Notes under the pieces: model-generated
Databases searched by the model: none
Told to the model about the DNA's origin: nothing
What the model saw: the letters and a program-made list of their open reading frames with translations, nothing else
NCBI RefSeq assembly: GCF_001439665.1
Contig: NZ_LMAK01000063.1
Coordinates: forward strand, 52,820-116,819
Direction: 5' to 3'
From: Formosa algae
GTDB taxonomy: Bacteria; Bacteroidota; Bacteroidia; Flavobacteriales; Flavobacteriaceae
DNA length: 64,000 bases
Made by a program: the position numbers and the translations under genes
Shown here: positions 1 to 9,588 of the stretch, in pieces
How positions within the stretch are numbered: the first letter of the stretch is position 1
Layout of the letters: each line of letters begins with the position of its first letter

Positions 1-1
1 A

Positions 2-538
2 GATCGGATAGATCGTGAAATTGAAAAATTAATTCGCGAAGCCATTGCTTCATCTAATAAAAAAGCAGGTAAAAGTACAGGTTCAACTGGTTTTGCATTA
101 ACACCTGAAGCTAAAAATTTAGCGGCAAGTTTTGTTTCTAATAAAGGGAAATTGCCTTGGCCTGTAGAAAAAGGTGTGGTTAAATTGGGGTATGGCGATC
201 AACCACATCCTATTGTAAAATCTGCAACAATACATAGTAATGGGGTACGTATAGCTACGAGTCCAGGAGCAGAAGTTAAAGCTGTGTTTAATGGCGAGGT
301 GTACGCGATTATAGTTCAGAAAAAAGGAAATCCAACGGTACTCGTTCAGCATGGTAATTACTTTACCGCGTATAAGAATTTATCTAAAGTATACGTAAAA
401 AAAGGTGATAAAGTAACTACTAGGCAGGCTATTGGACAAGTGTTTACAAATAGTGCAACAGGAGATACAACTTTAAGTTTTAGTATTTTTAAAGAAAGTA
501 CAACACAGAATCCAGCATCGTGGTTATATAGAATGTAA
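2..538 (+). CDS. EnvC-like peptidase M23 family protein, 3' part only
   Basis: The reading frame is open from the left edge of the window, so the N-terminus is missing and only about 178 residues are seen. The visible part has a basic, Ser/Thr-rich linker followed by a LytM/M23 fold (GVRIATSPGAEVKAVFNGEV, then VLVQHGNYFTAYKNLS, KKGDKV, IGQV). The metal-binding signatures of active M23 peptidases are not intact: the usual HxGxD and HLHFE positions read NGVRI and TLSFSI. This matches degenerate LytM activators of the EnvC/NlpD type, which stimulate N-acetylmuramoyl-L-alanine amidases during cell division (known for that family). The gene converges on the thioesterase gene, with 10 bases between the stops. 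Family assignment is firm; the EnvC role is inferred. Confidence 0.85.
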   Translation, partial: DRIDREIEKLIREAIASSNKKAGKSTGSTGFALTPEAKNLAASFVSNKGKLPWPVEKGVVKLGYGDQPHPIVKSATIHSNGVRIATSPGAEVKAVFNGEVYAIIVQKKGNPTVLVQHGNYFTAYKNLSKVYVKKGDKVTTRQAIGQVFTNSATGDTTLSFSIFKESTTQNPASWLYRM

Positions 539-548
539 CCTAAAAGAT

Positions 549-1067
549 TTAATCTTCCTTTAAGAATAGAGCTTTTAATTCTGTCGCTTCATTTGGCTTC
601 ATTCTACCAGCTAATACTAAGCTTAATTGTTTGCGGCGTAAAGCAGCTTCGTAGCGTTCTTTTTCTAGTTTAGTTTCAGGAATAAGTTCTGGTACAGGAA
701 TTGGTCGTCCGCTTTCATTTACAGCAACAAACGTGTAAATGGCAATATTTGCCTTGGTTTTAAGCCCCGATTCGCGATCTTCTGTCCAAACATCTATATA
801 AACCTCCATAGAGCTTTTAAAAGCTCTAGAAACCTTAGCTTCAACAATTACGACACTACCTAATGGTATGGCATGGTTAAAAGCTACATGGTTTACAGAA
901 GCAGTAACAACAATTCGTCTTGAGTGTCTACGCGCAGCAATACTTGCAGCACGATCCATACGTGCTAGTAATTCCCCTCCAAACATGTTGTTTAAAGGAT
1001 TTGTCTCGCTTGGTAACACAAGGTCTGTTAATGTTGTTTTAGTAGCTTCTGCTGTTTTTGGTTCCAT
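549..1067 (-). CDS. Acyl-CoA thioesterase, hotdog fold, YciA/BFIT-like
   Basis: The 172-residue product is a single hotdog domain of the acyl-CoA thioesterase family, which hydrolyses acyl-CoA to free acid and CoA in the cytoplasm. The family signature is visible near residues 26-38 (NNMFGGELLARMD), with the Asn and Asp that act in catalysis in characterised relatives, and VNHVAFNHAIPLGS follows the strand core. Length is normal for a single-domain YciA-type enzyme. The start is an ATG about 17 bases downstream of a candidate Bacteroidetes promoter (1084-1114). It appears monocistronic. Substrate chain length cannot be read from the sequence. Confidence 0.92.
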   Translation of the reverse strand: MEPKTAEATKTTLTDLVLPSETNPLNNMFGGELLARMDRAASIAARRHSRRIVVTASVNHVAFNHAIPLGSVVIVEAKVSRAFKSSMEVYIDVWTEDRESGLKTKANIAIYTFVAVNESGRPIPVPELIPETKLEKERYEAALRRKQLSLVLAGRMKPNEATELKALFLKED

Positions 1068-1083
1068 AAATGTGTATTTGGGT

Positions 1084-1114
1084 TAAAGGTACAAAGTGAG
1101 TGATGACTTGCAAA
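1084..1114 (-). promoter_or_regulatory. Candidate Bacteroidetes-type promoter of the thioesterase gene
   Basis: On the minus strand, TTTG (1114-1111) is followed after 19 bases by TACCTTTA (1091-1084), one mismatch from the TAnnTTTG consensus of Bacteroidetes primary sigma. The predicted transcription start lies about 12-14 bases before the ATG at 1067. Sequence match only. Confidence 0.4.
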
Positions 1115-1140
1115 TTTAAATTTAACTTTACGATATAAAA

Positions 1141-1171
1141 AAAGCGTTATAAGAAAATCTCATAACGCTTT
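1141..1171 (-). terminator. Rho-independent terminator of the HU/SPOR gene
   Basis: A perfect 10-bp inverted repeat (1141-1150 with 1162-1171, AAAGCGTTAT) with an 11-base loop is followed on the minus strand by a run of T (the A tract at 1137-1140). It lies just past the stop of the minus-strand gene ending at 1190. Confidence 0.85.
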
Positions 1172-1189
1172 GTATAATTTAGATGTAAG

Positions 1190-2128
1190 TTATTCTAAAG
1201 TTTTTATGAGTACCCAGGCATCTGGATTATTGTTTTTTCTAATGTCATTCAGTGCTTTAAATGCATCTTCTCTGTTTTCATAACTATCGTAAACCACTTG
1301 GTGTAAACCATATTTATTTACGCCAATTTTTCTGGCATTAAAGCCTTGAGCTTTTAAGTTTGAAACAATTTTATCGCAATTTTCTTCTACACGAAACGCA
1401 CCAGCAATAATGTGGTAAGATCCCACAGGCTTAGTGACAATTAAATTTACAGCAGGTAACGGATTTTCAATTACAAAAGTAGCTTCCTGAATTTTATGCT
1501 CTAATTGTGAGTTTGCAGATTCTTGTGCAATTTGGTTATGACTTTCAACCTCATTTACATAATATTTAGATCCTAAAAAACCACTAATGCCTAAAGCTAA
1601 AACAGCTACTGCGGCATAACGCAAGTATGGTCTAGATTTACGTTTTTCTGGTGTAATAGTAAGCGGAATTACCTTCTCGATAGATTCTACTTCACGCTTA
1701 TATTCTTCTCTAGCAATTGCAGGAGATACCATTTGGCTTAATCCAAAAGCATCGGTTAAATAATTTAACTGATTAAAAGGTTCGAAAGTAATTTTTCCAT
1801 CCTCATTTAATGCCAATTGTCCAATTTTTTCTAATGAAATAGACTCCTTTTCAACCAATTGTGACTTGATTGAAACTACACGTTTTTTGATTTTCTCTAA
1901 TGCGATTTCAAAAGGAATTTTCTCAACATCGGCAATGTAATGCGCTAAAAGACCATCGTTTTGCTGAATTTGTTCATTAAAAGAAATGGCTTTTTTAGGT
2001 GGATAAAACGTGTTAGAGCTTGCATTAATTTTAGCTGAAACACGTTGTGTTAAAAACGCTCCAAACTCGGGAACGACAACACATTCGTATCTATATAATA
2101 AGTCGCTTATGTAGTTTTCTAATTGCAT
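1190..2128 (-). CDS. HU-CCDC81 domain and SPOR domain membrane protein
   Basis: The 312-residue protein has three parts. Residues about 1-150 resemble the two tandem prokaryotic HU-CCDC81 domains, starting with a hydrophobic helix and the VVVPEFGAFLTQ motif. One transmembrane segment lies near residues 168-188. A C-terminal SPOR domain of about 236-310 (YHIIAGAFRVEENCDKIVSNL) follows the linker. SPOR domains bind denuded glycan strands at the division site; the HU-like module is cytosolic and may bind DNA or protein. Linking chromosome and septal wall is therefore an attractive inference, not shown here. A well-formed promoter sits almost on the ATG, which would give a nearly leaderless mRNA. 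A terminator follows the gene. Confidence 0.88.
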   Translation of the reverse strand: MQLENYISDLLYRYECVVVPEFGAFLTQRVSAKINASSNTFYPPKKAISFNEQIQQNDGLLAHYIADVEKIPFEIALEKIKKRVVSIKSQLVEKESISLEKIGQLALNEDGKITFEPFNQLNYLTDAFGLSQMVSPAIAREEYKREVESIEKVIPLTITPEKRKSRPYLRYAAVAVLALGISGFLGSKYYVNEVESHNQIAQESANSQLEHKIQEATFVIENPLPAVNLIVTKPVGSYHIIAGAFRVEENCDKIVSNLKAQGFNARKIGVNKYGLHQVVYDSYENREDAFKALNDIRKNNNPDAWVLIKTLE

Positions 2129-2133
2129 AAATG

Positions 2134-2163
2134 CAAAGTTAACTAAATATTAATGCGTTCAAA
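2134..2163 (-). promoter_or_regulatory. Bacteroidetes-type promoter of the HU/SPOR gene
   Basis: Minus strand: TTTG (2163-2160), an 18-base spacer, then TAACTTTG (2141-2134), a full match to TAnnTTTG. Only five bases separate the -7 box from the ATG at 2128, so the transcript would have little or no leader. Confidence 0.6.
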
Positions 2164-2287
2164 GTCGACCCTTAAATTTTTATTAACAGCACACAAAATA
2201 GTTTGTTGTGGGTTAAAAATCAATAGATTAATTTACGTAAATTGATAAAAATTGCTCTGTTTTAGTAGTAAACAGCTTTGAATAACT

Positions 2288-3388
2288 ATGACTGAAGACG
2301 AAATTTTATATGTTTTAGCATTGCAACATGTCTCTAATGTGGGAGATTTAGGTGCCAAAAAATTAATTGCACATTGTGGCTCTGCAGAAGCGGTGCTTAA
2401 AGAGAAAAAACATGTGCTCGCTAAAATAGATGGTATTGGTAAAGTGAGACTTAACGATTTGGTGTCGGGAACACATTTAAAAGCCGCCGAAGAAGAATTG
2501 CTATTTATTAAAGCAAACAATATTGAGTGTTTGTATTTTGAAGATTCTAATTATCCTGAAAAATTAAAACATTGTATTGATGGACCTATTTTACTCTTTC
2601 AATCAGGAACAGTTAATTTACAATCGCAACGCATTATTAGTATAGTAGGTACACGTAAAATAACAACAGCAGGTATTGCTTTTTGTGAAAAATTAGTTGA
2701 AGAGTTAGCGTCTTTTAACCCTGTTATTGTATCTGGTTTTGCTTATGGTACAGATATTACTGCCCATAAATCTGCTATAAAAAATGGATTGCAAACAGTA
2801 GGATGTTTGGCACATGGATTAAACCAAATCTATCCTAAAGTGCACAAAAAACATGTTGCAGATGTTGATAAAAATGGTGGGTTTTTAACAGATTTTTGGA
2901 GCTCTTCTGTTTTTGATCGGAATAATTTTTTAAAACGAAACCGTATCATCGCGGGCTTAAGTTCTGCAACTATTGTGATAGAATCTGCTGTACGAGGCGG
3001 TAGTTTGGTAACAGCAGATATTGCAAATTCTTATAATAGAGACGTGTTTGCAGTACCTGGCAGACCAACAGATCACTTAAGTATAGGATGTAATAATTTA
3101 ATAAAACAGCAAAAAGCGCAGTTGTTATCTACGCCTTTAGATATTGCTTATATGCTTAATTGGGAATTAGAAACCGAACAAAAAGTCATTCAAAAACAAC
3201 TGTTTGTAGAATTAGATGCTCAAGAGCAAATCATTTTTGATTTCTTAAAAATACAAGACAAACAATTATTAGATGTTATTGCTCTAGGTTGTAATTTACC
3301 TACATTTAAAACAGCTAGTTTATTGTTGAATATGGAGTTAAAAGGGGTCATTCGTCCCTTACCAGGCAAGCTGTTTGAATTAATTTAG
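2288..3388 (+). CDS. dprA: DNA-processing protein DprA
   Basis: DprA loads RecA on incoming single-stranded DNA during natural transformation. The 366-residue protein has an N-terminal helical SAM/HhH-like part (GDLGAKKLIAHCGS, IDGIGKVRL). A Rossmann-like core follows with IVGTRKITTAG and VSGFAYGTDITAHKSAI, the family's nucleotide-like pocket, plus ESAVRGGSLVTADIA and VFAVPGRP. A C-terminal winged-helix part lies near residues 300-366. Length is standard. The ATG start follows an AT-rich gap shared divergently with the HU/SPOR gene. It converges on the next gene with only four bases between the stops. Confidence 0.96.
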   Translation: MTEDEILYVLALQHVSNVGDLGAKKLIAHCGSAEAVLKEKKHVLAKIDGIGKVRLNDLVSGTHLKAAEEELLFIKANNIECLYFEDSNYPEKLKHCIDGPILLFQSGTVNLQSQRIISIVGTRKITTAGIAFCEKLVEELASFNPVIVSGFAYGTDITAHKSAIKNGLQTVGCLAHGLNQIYPKVHKKHVADVDKNGGFLTDFWSSSVFDRNNFLKRNRIIAGLSSATIVIESAVRGGSLVTADIANSYNRDVFAVPGRPTDHLSIGCNNLIKQQKAQLLSTPLDIAYMLNWELETEQKVIQKQLFVELDAQEQIIFDFLKIQDKQLLDVIALGCNLPTFKTASLLLNMELKGVIRPLPGKLFELI

Positions 3389-3392
3389 AACC

Positions 3393-4850
3393 TTACATGT
3401 TTATCTTTAAGACCCAAATGTCTTCAAAATAATCGAGTCGAGAGAGTTCGCGTTGTTTTAAATATACCACGTTTGGATCTTCGCTCATCTCTAAATAAAT
3501 GTAGTCCCAATTGTTTATCGGGTTTTTATAAGATCTGGCGTTATGCCCTTTTTCTGATAAGAATTTCTTCCAGTTGGTAGCATTTTTTTCAACAGAAAAC
3601 ACGTTTGTAACAAGGTAATATCCCGGTTCTAAATTAGGAATAGTAATAGAATTAAGGTTTTCAATTTTCAGAATATCTTCATTCTGAGGCAGTGCATAAG
3701 TCTCGATATCTACCGTCATATAAAAATCTTCATTTTTGTTTTCTAAATAAATCGGACTAATTTCAGTCTCGAAAGCGACAAAGAACGCATAATAACGATC
3801 TGCTTTTGTTTTTAATTGGATAGTTAATTCTGAACTGTTGTTAGACAGAATGCTATTGTTTTCGTTGGGGATTGTAAGTTTAGCGAGATCGAAACCTAAA
3901 GTATTCATACTATTTGGCGTACGATCTTTAAAATATTTATCGTCTATTGTAATAGTGCTATTAAAAAAATTGTCTTTTGCTCTTAAGCTGCTAGATAGTG
4001 GAATAAATTTATTGGTTTGTTTGTTGTAAACCGATAAGATATCTGATTTAAATTTTTGATCACCTTCTAAAGCGCCTATAGCAAGCGAAGTTTTTATGTC
4101 GCCTATTTCGTCTGTTTTAAAGTTAGCAAAAGAGATGTTTACTTCGTCCTTATCAACTTCTATAAAGCCATTGTAAGTTGTAAAATATTTTGGCTTATCG
4201 TCTGGATTTTCATAGATAACATATAATAACCAGCCGCCTGAGCATCCGCCAGAAACATATCCTTCTGTTGCTTTAATGTTGGCAACGGTATAAGTTCCAT
4301 TTACAGTATCTGTGTTTTGGAGTAACTCTGTGACATCTGCATAGCAGACATAGGGTTTAGAGTCGTTAAAAGTAGAATTTAAATAGCTATCGTAAACTTT
4401 TAATCCTTCAATATCATTGTATTCACCTTGCGGTATTTTAAAACGTATTTTGTTAACGTCTAGAGAACGCTCGTCATTGCCTTTATAGATAACTTGGTTG
4501 TTTATGGTTCGCGTAACACCTTTATCATATTTATAAATGGCACTCCAATAGAGTGCAGCATAAGCGATTTTTTCAGAATGCTTTGGAAGCGTTAAAACAG
4601 CCTGACTAGAACTAAATGTAGATTTATCTTCGTCTACATCTATATATTCCATTTTAATTTTATCGTTGTAAATAGATCTGTCATCGAAAGGGTCGACATC
4701 GTCTTCACTTAAAATATTGTTACCTATTAGAGCAGAGTTTCCTTTAAGGTATAATTGATTATTAACAGAAAAATGTAAACCTTCTTGTGCGTATACAAAA
4801 TGCATACCCACAAAAAGGAATAGCAGTAAAGAGGAGGTTAAACGAAGCAT
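3393..4850 (-). CDS. Secreted protein of unknown function, adhesin-like N-terminal part and SPOR-like C-terminus
   Basis: A 485-residue protein with a clear signal peptide (residues 1-21, ending FVYAQ). Residues about 22-300 are beta-rich and resemble the N-terminal region of large Bacteroidetes surface proteins (AYAALYWSAIYKYDKG, then EGYVSGGCSGGWLLYVIYE with a Cys). Residues about 395-485 read like a divergent SPOR-type or SprF-neighbour module (GYYLVTNVFSVEKNATNWKK, SEKGHNARSYK). No catalytic motif is seen and no C-terminal sorting domain is evident. Upstream lies trpS on the same strand. I do not recognise a characterised homolog, and the resemblances are by eye only. Confidence 0.8.
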   Translation of the reverse strand: MLRLTSSLLLFLFVGMHFVYAQEGLHFSVNNQLYLKGNSALIGNNILSEDDVDPFDDRSIYNDKIKMEYIDVDEDKSTFSSSQAVLTLPKHSEKIAYAALYWSAIYKYDKGVTRTINNQVIYKGNDERSLDVNKIRFKIPQGEYNDIEGLKVYDSYLNSTFNDSKPYVCYADVTELLQNTDTVNGTYTVANIKATEGYVSGGCSGGWLLYVIYENPDDKPKYFTTYNGFIEVDKDEVNISFANFKTDEIGDIKTSLAIGALEGDQKFKSDILSVYNKQTNKFIPLSSSLRAKDNFFNSTITIDDKYFKDRTPNSMNTLGFDLAKLTIPNENNSILSNNSSELTIQLKTKADRYYAFFVAFETEISPIYLENKNEDFYMTVDIETYALPQNEDILKIENLNSITIPNLEPGYYLVTNVFSVEKNATNWKKFLSEKGHNARSYKNPINNWDYIYLEMSEDPNVVYLKQRELSRLDYFEDIWVLKINM

Positions 4851-4916
4851 ATATTAGAATTAAGGGGGAATACAATATAAACTAAAAATACAAATGTATT
4901 ATTGTGCTATCGTCGT

Positions 4917-5888
4917 TTAATACCCTATTTTTTCTCTAACACGTGCTAAAGTGCTATCTGCGACAGTTCTAGCTTTTTCTGCACCTATAGCTAAAGCTTT
5001 TTCTATTTCTTCAATATTGTTCATGTAATAGCTAAAACGTTCACGTTCGGTAGCGAATTTTTCAACAATAAGTTCAAAAAGTGCTTGTTTTGCGTGCCCA
5101 TAACCATAATTACCTTGCTCATAATTAGCTTTCATGCTAGCAATTTGAGCTTCTGTTGCCAATAGGCTATAAATAGCAAAACAGTTACAAGTGCTCCAGT
5201 CTTTAGGTTCTTCTAAAGGCGTGCTATCGGTTTGTATGCTCATAACTTGTTTGCGTAATTTCTTATCGTCTTGGAAAATATTGATAAGGTTATCCTTACT
5301 CTTACTCATTTTAGAGCCGTCGGTTCCTGGGATAAGCATGCCGTTTTCTAGCATTTTTCCTTCTGGAAGTACGAAGGTTTCACCGCCCATTTTAGCATGG
5401 AAACGAGAGGCTACATCACGTGTCATTTCAATATGTTGAAGCTGATCTTTTCCAACAGGGATAATTTCAGCATCGTATAATAAAATATCGGCAGCCATTA
5501 GCATGGGATATGTAAATAATCCAGCATTAACATCTTCTAAACGGTCGGCTTTATCTTTAAAACCATGAGCTAATGTTAAACGCTGATAAGGAAAAAAACA
5601 GCTTAAATACCAACTTAACTCTGTAGTTTGAGGAATGTCACTTTGTCTGTAGAATACTACCTTTTCAATGTCTAAACCACACGCAAGCCAAGTTGCAGCC
5701 ACACTATATGTATTGTGTCTTAAAGTCTCGGCATCTTTAATTTGAGTTAAAGAGTGCATGTCGGCGATAAATAAATACGAGTCGTTTGTGTCTGCTTCCG
5801 ACATTCTTATTGCTGGAAGTATTGCTCCTAAAATGTTTCCTAAATGTGGAGTTCCTGTACTTTGAACACCAGTTAAAATTCTTGCCAT
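4917..5888 (-). CDS. trpS: Tryptophan--tRNA ligase
   Basis: This class Ic aminoacyl-tRNA synthetase charges tRNA-Trp. The 323-residue length fits bacterial TrpS. The HIGH-type motif is PHLGN (residues 14-18) and the KMSKS loop is at residues 193-197. Family residues such as GKDQLQHIEMTRD (146-158) and DADILLYDA-like text (MAADILLYDA, 131-140) are present. The ATG follows a TACCTTTG -7 box (5918-5911). The gene stands alone, divergent from the first of the three secreted paralogs. Confidence 0.97.
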   Translation of the reverse strand: MARILTGVQSTGTPHLGNILGAILPAIRMSEADTNDSYLFIADMHSLTQIKDAETLRHNTYSVAATWLACGLDIEKVVFYRQSDIPQTTELSWYLSCFFPYQRLTLAHGFKDKADRLEDVNAGLFTYPMLMAADILLYDAEIIPVGKDQLQHIEMTRDVASRFHAKMGGETFVLPEGKMLENGMLIPGTDGSKMSKSKDNLINIFQDDKKLRKQVMSIQTDSTPLEEPKDWSTCNCFAIYSLLATEAQIASMKANYEQGNYGYGHAKQALFELIVEKFATERERFSYYMNNIEEIEKALAIGAEKARTVADSTLARVREKIGY

Positions 5889-5910
5889 GTTAATTGTAAT
5901 TATTGAAAAA

Positions 5911-5918
5911 CAAAGGTA
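5911..5918 (-). promoter_or_regulatory. -7 promoter box for trpS
   Basis: Minus strand TACCTTTG matches TAnnTTTG, 22 bases before the trpS ATG. No convincing -33 TTTG is present at the expected spacing, so support is partial. The rest of the 350-base gap to 6238 is AT-rich; I see no ORF or strong hairpin in it, and it should also hold the promoter of the plus-strand gene at 6239. Confidence 0.4.
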
Positions 5919-6238
5919 CTTTTTTTTAATAAAAAAAGATATGTTTATAATTAAAGACTTGTGGTATTAATTTAGAGGTGAATGCCTATGTTTACTCTAT
6001 TTTTCGACAATAATTACATGGTTTTTACTAAAGTATTATTACTGCTAAATATGCATGAAACTTGCTGTTTGTTCTTTAAAACTCTAAAAATTAGTATTTC
6101 ATAGGAATTAATTTGCATCTGGACTAAATTTTTTGTCCCAGCCACCGTACTTCTTAAATTTATGTGAAATTTTACCAATACAGCCTCTCCTCCTTATGTA
6201 TCTGGTTAGTTTAAAAAGAACCTAATAATTATTTTGCT

Positions 6239-9200
6239 ATGATAAAAATTACTTCTTTTATGCGTTTCCGCATAATTATTAAACAGTTATTACCTTTAAT
6301 CTTCTTGTTTTTGAGCCTGTCTTTTTATGGACAAACGGTGACAGATGTGTTTCCAACTCGAGTAACCTACCAAACTAAAGTTACTGTTATTGGTACAGGG
6401 TTTGATAGTACTTCGCTTTCTAATTTGACTTGTTATGGAATGAGTATCCAAAATAAGACATTGGTAAGTTCAATAGAAATGACATTTACAATTGGAAAGA
6501 ATAGTTATGATGATGATACTCAAGATTTAATAATAAATTCTGTAGATACCATGTTTGACATAGATTACGTTGGTTCTACATTGAAAATTTTAAAAAATGG
6601 TAATGAGTCTACTGTTACAAAAATCACGGAAATTTACACAAAACTTGAAGTGAATGGTAGCTCTCCAGTATTTTGGAGATCAACAGGTACAACAGATCCA
6701 GATAACAGTCATGATTTAATAGGTTTTAAGTTTAATGGTATTGTGTATTCTACAGGTGTAGATGATGATATGTTAACAACAAATTTGAGTTCGGAAATAG
6801 ATATAACTTCAACTTCTGAATATGTAAAACAAGACTTTAGAGCATATTCAACGAATGGTATATCTGGAAACGTGCATAGCAGTAATTATATTGTTACTGG
6901 AGATTGGGTGGATGGAATAATTGGAGAAGGTTCAACAACAATTAACTCAAACGTTATTAAAGGTCTTACTGCTTATGATGTCATTACAGATGGAGTAAAT
7001 GGTTTAGACTTAGGTACAGGAATAACGAATTTTAACCAAACAGCAAGTATAAAGTTTTTTAGTGGTAACGGGCAGCCTGGAGCTATAGGTGATGATATTC
7101 CAGATTTATTAATTTCTCAAATAGCCCAACCAGGAGGTACAGATGTTTATTATTATGCAGATGAAGAGGGAAATGTTGTAGGAAGGCCAATAAAATTACA
7201 AATAGTAGATCAAGGTTCTGGAGATGCATTATTAACAAATTGGGATTTAGATTTGTTTAATATGTATTCAGGCTCTTATGCAACTTCTACTCCAAAGCAA
7301 TATGATTTAAATTCATATTACACTAGTTATTCTGAAACTAGACCTCTAAGAATGGTTGCTTTAAAATTAGAAGATTTTGGTATTTCAGGAGATTCTTCAA
7401 ATAGCAATGCATACGTCGGTAATGTTAATAATATTAATATGATGGCAGGAGGGTCTTCAGACATGGCTTTTTTAGCCTACAATAAGAGCGCATTCGAAAT
7501 TAAAGCGCCTGTTGCAGATGCTTTATTGCCTAGATACGTTTGTAGATTACCAAGTACAACAGATATTACGTTTTCAGTTTCTGCAGATGTAGATGGAGGA
7601 GGAACTGGTAGTTCTAGCGAAACTTTAACTTATGAATGGTCAAAATATAATGAAGATCTGTCGGTTTCAGGAACATCTTTAACTATAAATAATGTTAAAG
7701 AAGATGATTTAGCGACGTATAATGTTAGAGTATATAATGATTTTGGATCTATAATAGTGCCAGTTACTTTAGAGCAAGGCGGTACGCCTACCGCTTGGGA
7801 TGGTACATCATGGAGTGTCCCATCGGCCTACAGTAGTGCTGGGATAACAATAAGCGATGAAGACAAAAGTTTAATTTTTTATGATGATTACAATAAAGCT
7901 TTAGATCTTGAAGGTTGTGATTGTACAGTTAAGGCAGGTACAAATGTGGTTATTCCTTCTGGACAAACATTAAAGCTTTATGATGATCTTATAGTAGAGC
8001 CTTATCAAGCGGCTTATACAGATTCTGATGGTAACACTATATCTGCAGTTTCAGCAGGATCTTTCACCTTAAAAAATAATGCAAGTTTGGTGCAAATAAA
8101 AGATACCGAAGGTAATATTAACGAGGGTGTTATTAATATAGAACGTTTAGCAGATAATTTACATGCCTCGGATTATGTGTATTGGTCGTCTCCAGTAGAA
8201 GATTTTTATGTAACGGGTATTCCAAATTCAAGAATATATAAATGGGATCCTACAGAAGCTAATGCAAAAGGAACGACTGGAGACTGGGTTTATGTCAGTT
8301 CTGAAATTATGGGAGCAGGAGAAGGCTATATCGTTCGTGTTCCTAGCGCATCATCTTTTACGACGAGTTTTAATGGTAGACCTAATAATGCAACAATAGA
8401 TGTTGCTGTTAAAAAATCTACAGGAACTATGCCTGCTGAAGAAAGTAGACATTTTAATCTAATAGGTAACCCATATCCATCTTCAATAAATACTATTAAA
8501 TTCTTAACAGATAACGAGATTATAGAAGGACACGTTAGTTTATGGATGCATAATTCTGAAATTTCTAATACAGAAACGAGTAGTTTTTATGAGGACTATG
8601 GCTATAATTATGGAGATCAATATGTGGTATATAATGCTACTGGTGCAACACCTGCCAATGCTTTTGATGGTAATATTGCTTCGGGTCAAGCCTTTTTTGT
8701 AAAAGTAGACGACTCTAAATCTAATGGCAATGTCACTTTTACAAACGATATGCGTTATGATGCAACAGAATCGAGTTACGATAATTCAGAATTTTTTAGA
8801 TCTGCAGACGAAACTGAAACTACTTCTTTAGAAAAACAATTGGTTTGGTTAAGCTTAATAAATAGTGAAGATGTGTCGGTAAGCACATTAGTAGGATATT
8901 TAGACGGTGCAACTAATGAAAAAGACAGAATGTTCGATGCGTATATAAATGATGATGCATTTAAAATTTACTCATTAATTTCAGATCGTAAAATAGTAAT
9001 TCAAGGACGTGCGCTACCATTTTTAAATGAAGATGAGGTGCCATTAGGTATAGATGTATCTACAGACGGAATTTATAAAATTGGTATAGATAATCTTGAA
9101 GGGTCTATTTTCTTAGATGAAAGTCAAGATATTTATTTAAGAGATACTTATTTAAATGTTGAACACAATTTGAAAGAATCGGCTTATAGTTTTACTGCAG

Positions 9201-9505
9201 TTGCAGGGGCTACTAAAGACCGTTTTGTATTAATTTATGAACCAACAAGTAGTGTTTTATCTGTAGATGATGAGGTGTTAAACAATACGTTTGTCTATAT
9301 AAAACAAGGTACTCTATATGTGAAATCTGCAGAAAATATTGAGACCATTCAAGTTTACGATATAAGCGGGAAACAATTAATAAATTACACTCCTAAAACA
9401 CAAACTAATCAATTAAACAGACCTTTTGCATTTTCAAAAGGGGGTTACATTATAGCAATCACATTAGATGAAGGGCATGTGGTTACTAAAAAATTAATTA
9501 ATTAA
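6239..9505 (+). CDS. Secreted T9SS-type surface protein, IPT/TIG plus Ig-like domains, paralog 1 of 3
   Basis: A 1,088-residue secreted protein. Signal peptide about residues 1-32, then an IPT/TIG-like domain (TVTDVFPTRVTYQTKVTVIGTG). A central domain of about 300 residues follows, with VYSTGVDDDML and a long NINMMAGGSSDMAFLAY stretch. Next come an Ig-like domain (LTYEWSKYNED ... LATYNVRVYNDFG) and a beta-helix-like segment. The module FNLIGNPYPS with YWSSPVE is common in Bacteroidetes extracellular proteins. The C-terminus (VYDISGKQLINY ... GGYIIAITL, ending KKLIN) is a type A T9SS sorting domain, so export through the type IX system and cell-surface attachment are expected. No enzyme motif is visible. 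Adhesion or matrix function is an inference. Confidence 0.9.
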   Translation: MIKITSFMRFRIIIKQLLPLIFLFLSLSFYGQTVTDVFPTRVTYQTKVTVIGTGFDSTSLSNLTCYGMSIQNKTLVSSIEMTFTIGKNSYDDDTQDLIINSVDTMFDIDYVGSTLKILKNGNESTVTKITEIYTKLEVNGSSPVFWRSTGTTDPDNSHDLIGFKFNGIVYSTGVDDDMLTTNLSSEIDITSTSEYVKQDFRAYSTNGISGNVHSSNYIVTGDWVDGIIGEGSTTINSNVIKGLTAYDVITDGVNGLDLGTGITNFNQTASIKFFSGNGQPGAIGDDIPDLLISQIAQPGGTDVYYYADEEGNVVGRPIKLQIVDQGSGDALLTNWDLDLFNMYSGSYATSTPKQYDLNSYYTSYSETRPLRMVALKLEDFGISGDSSNSNAYVGNVNNINMMAGGSSDMAFLAYNKSAFEIKAPVADALLPRYVCRLPSTTDITFSVSADVDGGGTGSSSETLTYEWSKYNEDLSVSGTSLTINNVKEDDLATYNVRVYNDFGSIIVPVTLEQGGTPTAWDGTSWSVPSAYSSAGITISDEDKSLIFYDDYNKALDLEGCDCTVKAGTNVVIPSGQTLKLYDDLIVEPYQAAYTDSDGNTISAVSAGSFTLKNNASLVQIKDTEGNINEGVINIERLADNLHASDYVYWSSPVEDFYVTGIPNSRIYKWDPTEANAKGTTGDWVYVSSEIMGAGEGYIVRVPSASSFTTSFNGRPNNATIDVAVKKSTGTMPAEESRHFNLIGNPYPSSINTIKFLTDNEIIEGHVSLWMHNSEISNTETSSFYEDYGYNYGDQYVVYNATGATPANAFDGNIASGQAFFVKVDDSKSNGNVTFTNDMRYDATESSYDNSEFFRSADETETTSLEKQLVWLSLINSEDVSVSTLVGYLDGATNEKDRMFDAYINDDAFKIYSLISDRKIVIQGRALPFLNEDEVPLGIDVSTDGIYKIGIDNLEGSIFLDESQDIYLRDTYLNVEHNLKESAYSFTAVAGATKDRFVLIYEPTSSVLSVDDEVLNNTFVYIKQGTLYVKSAENIETIQVYDISGKQLINYTPKTQTNQLNRPFAFSKGGYIIAITLDEGHVVTKKLIN

Positions 9506-9588
9506 GTCAACTGTTATATAAAGGTATTCTCAGTGCCTTTACTATTAAAATCATAAAAATTTTATTTGCTATTAATCAACCTTTAATT

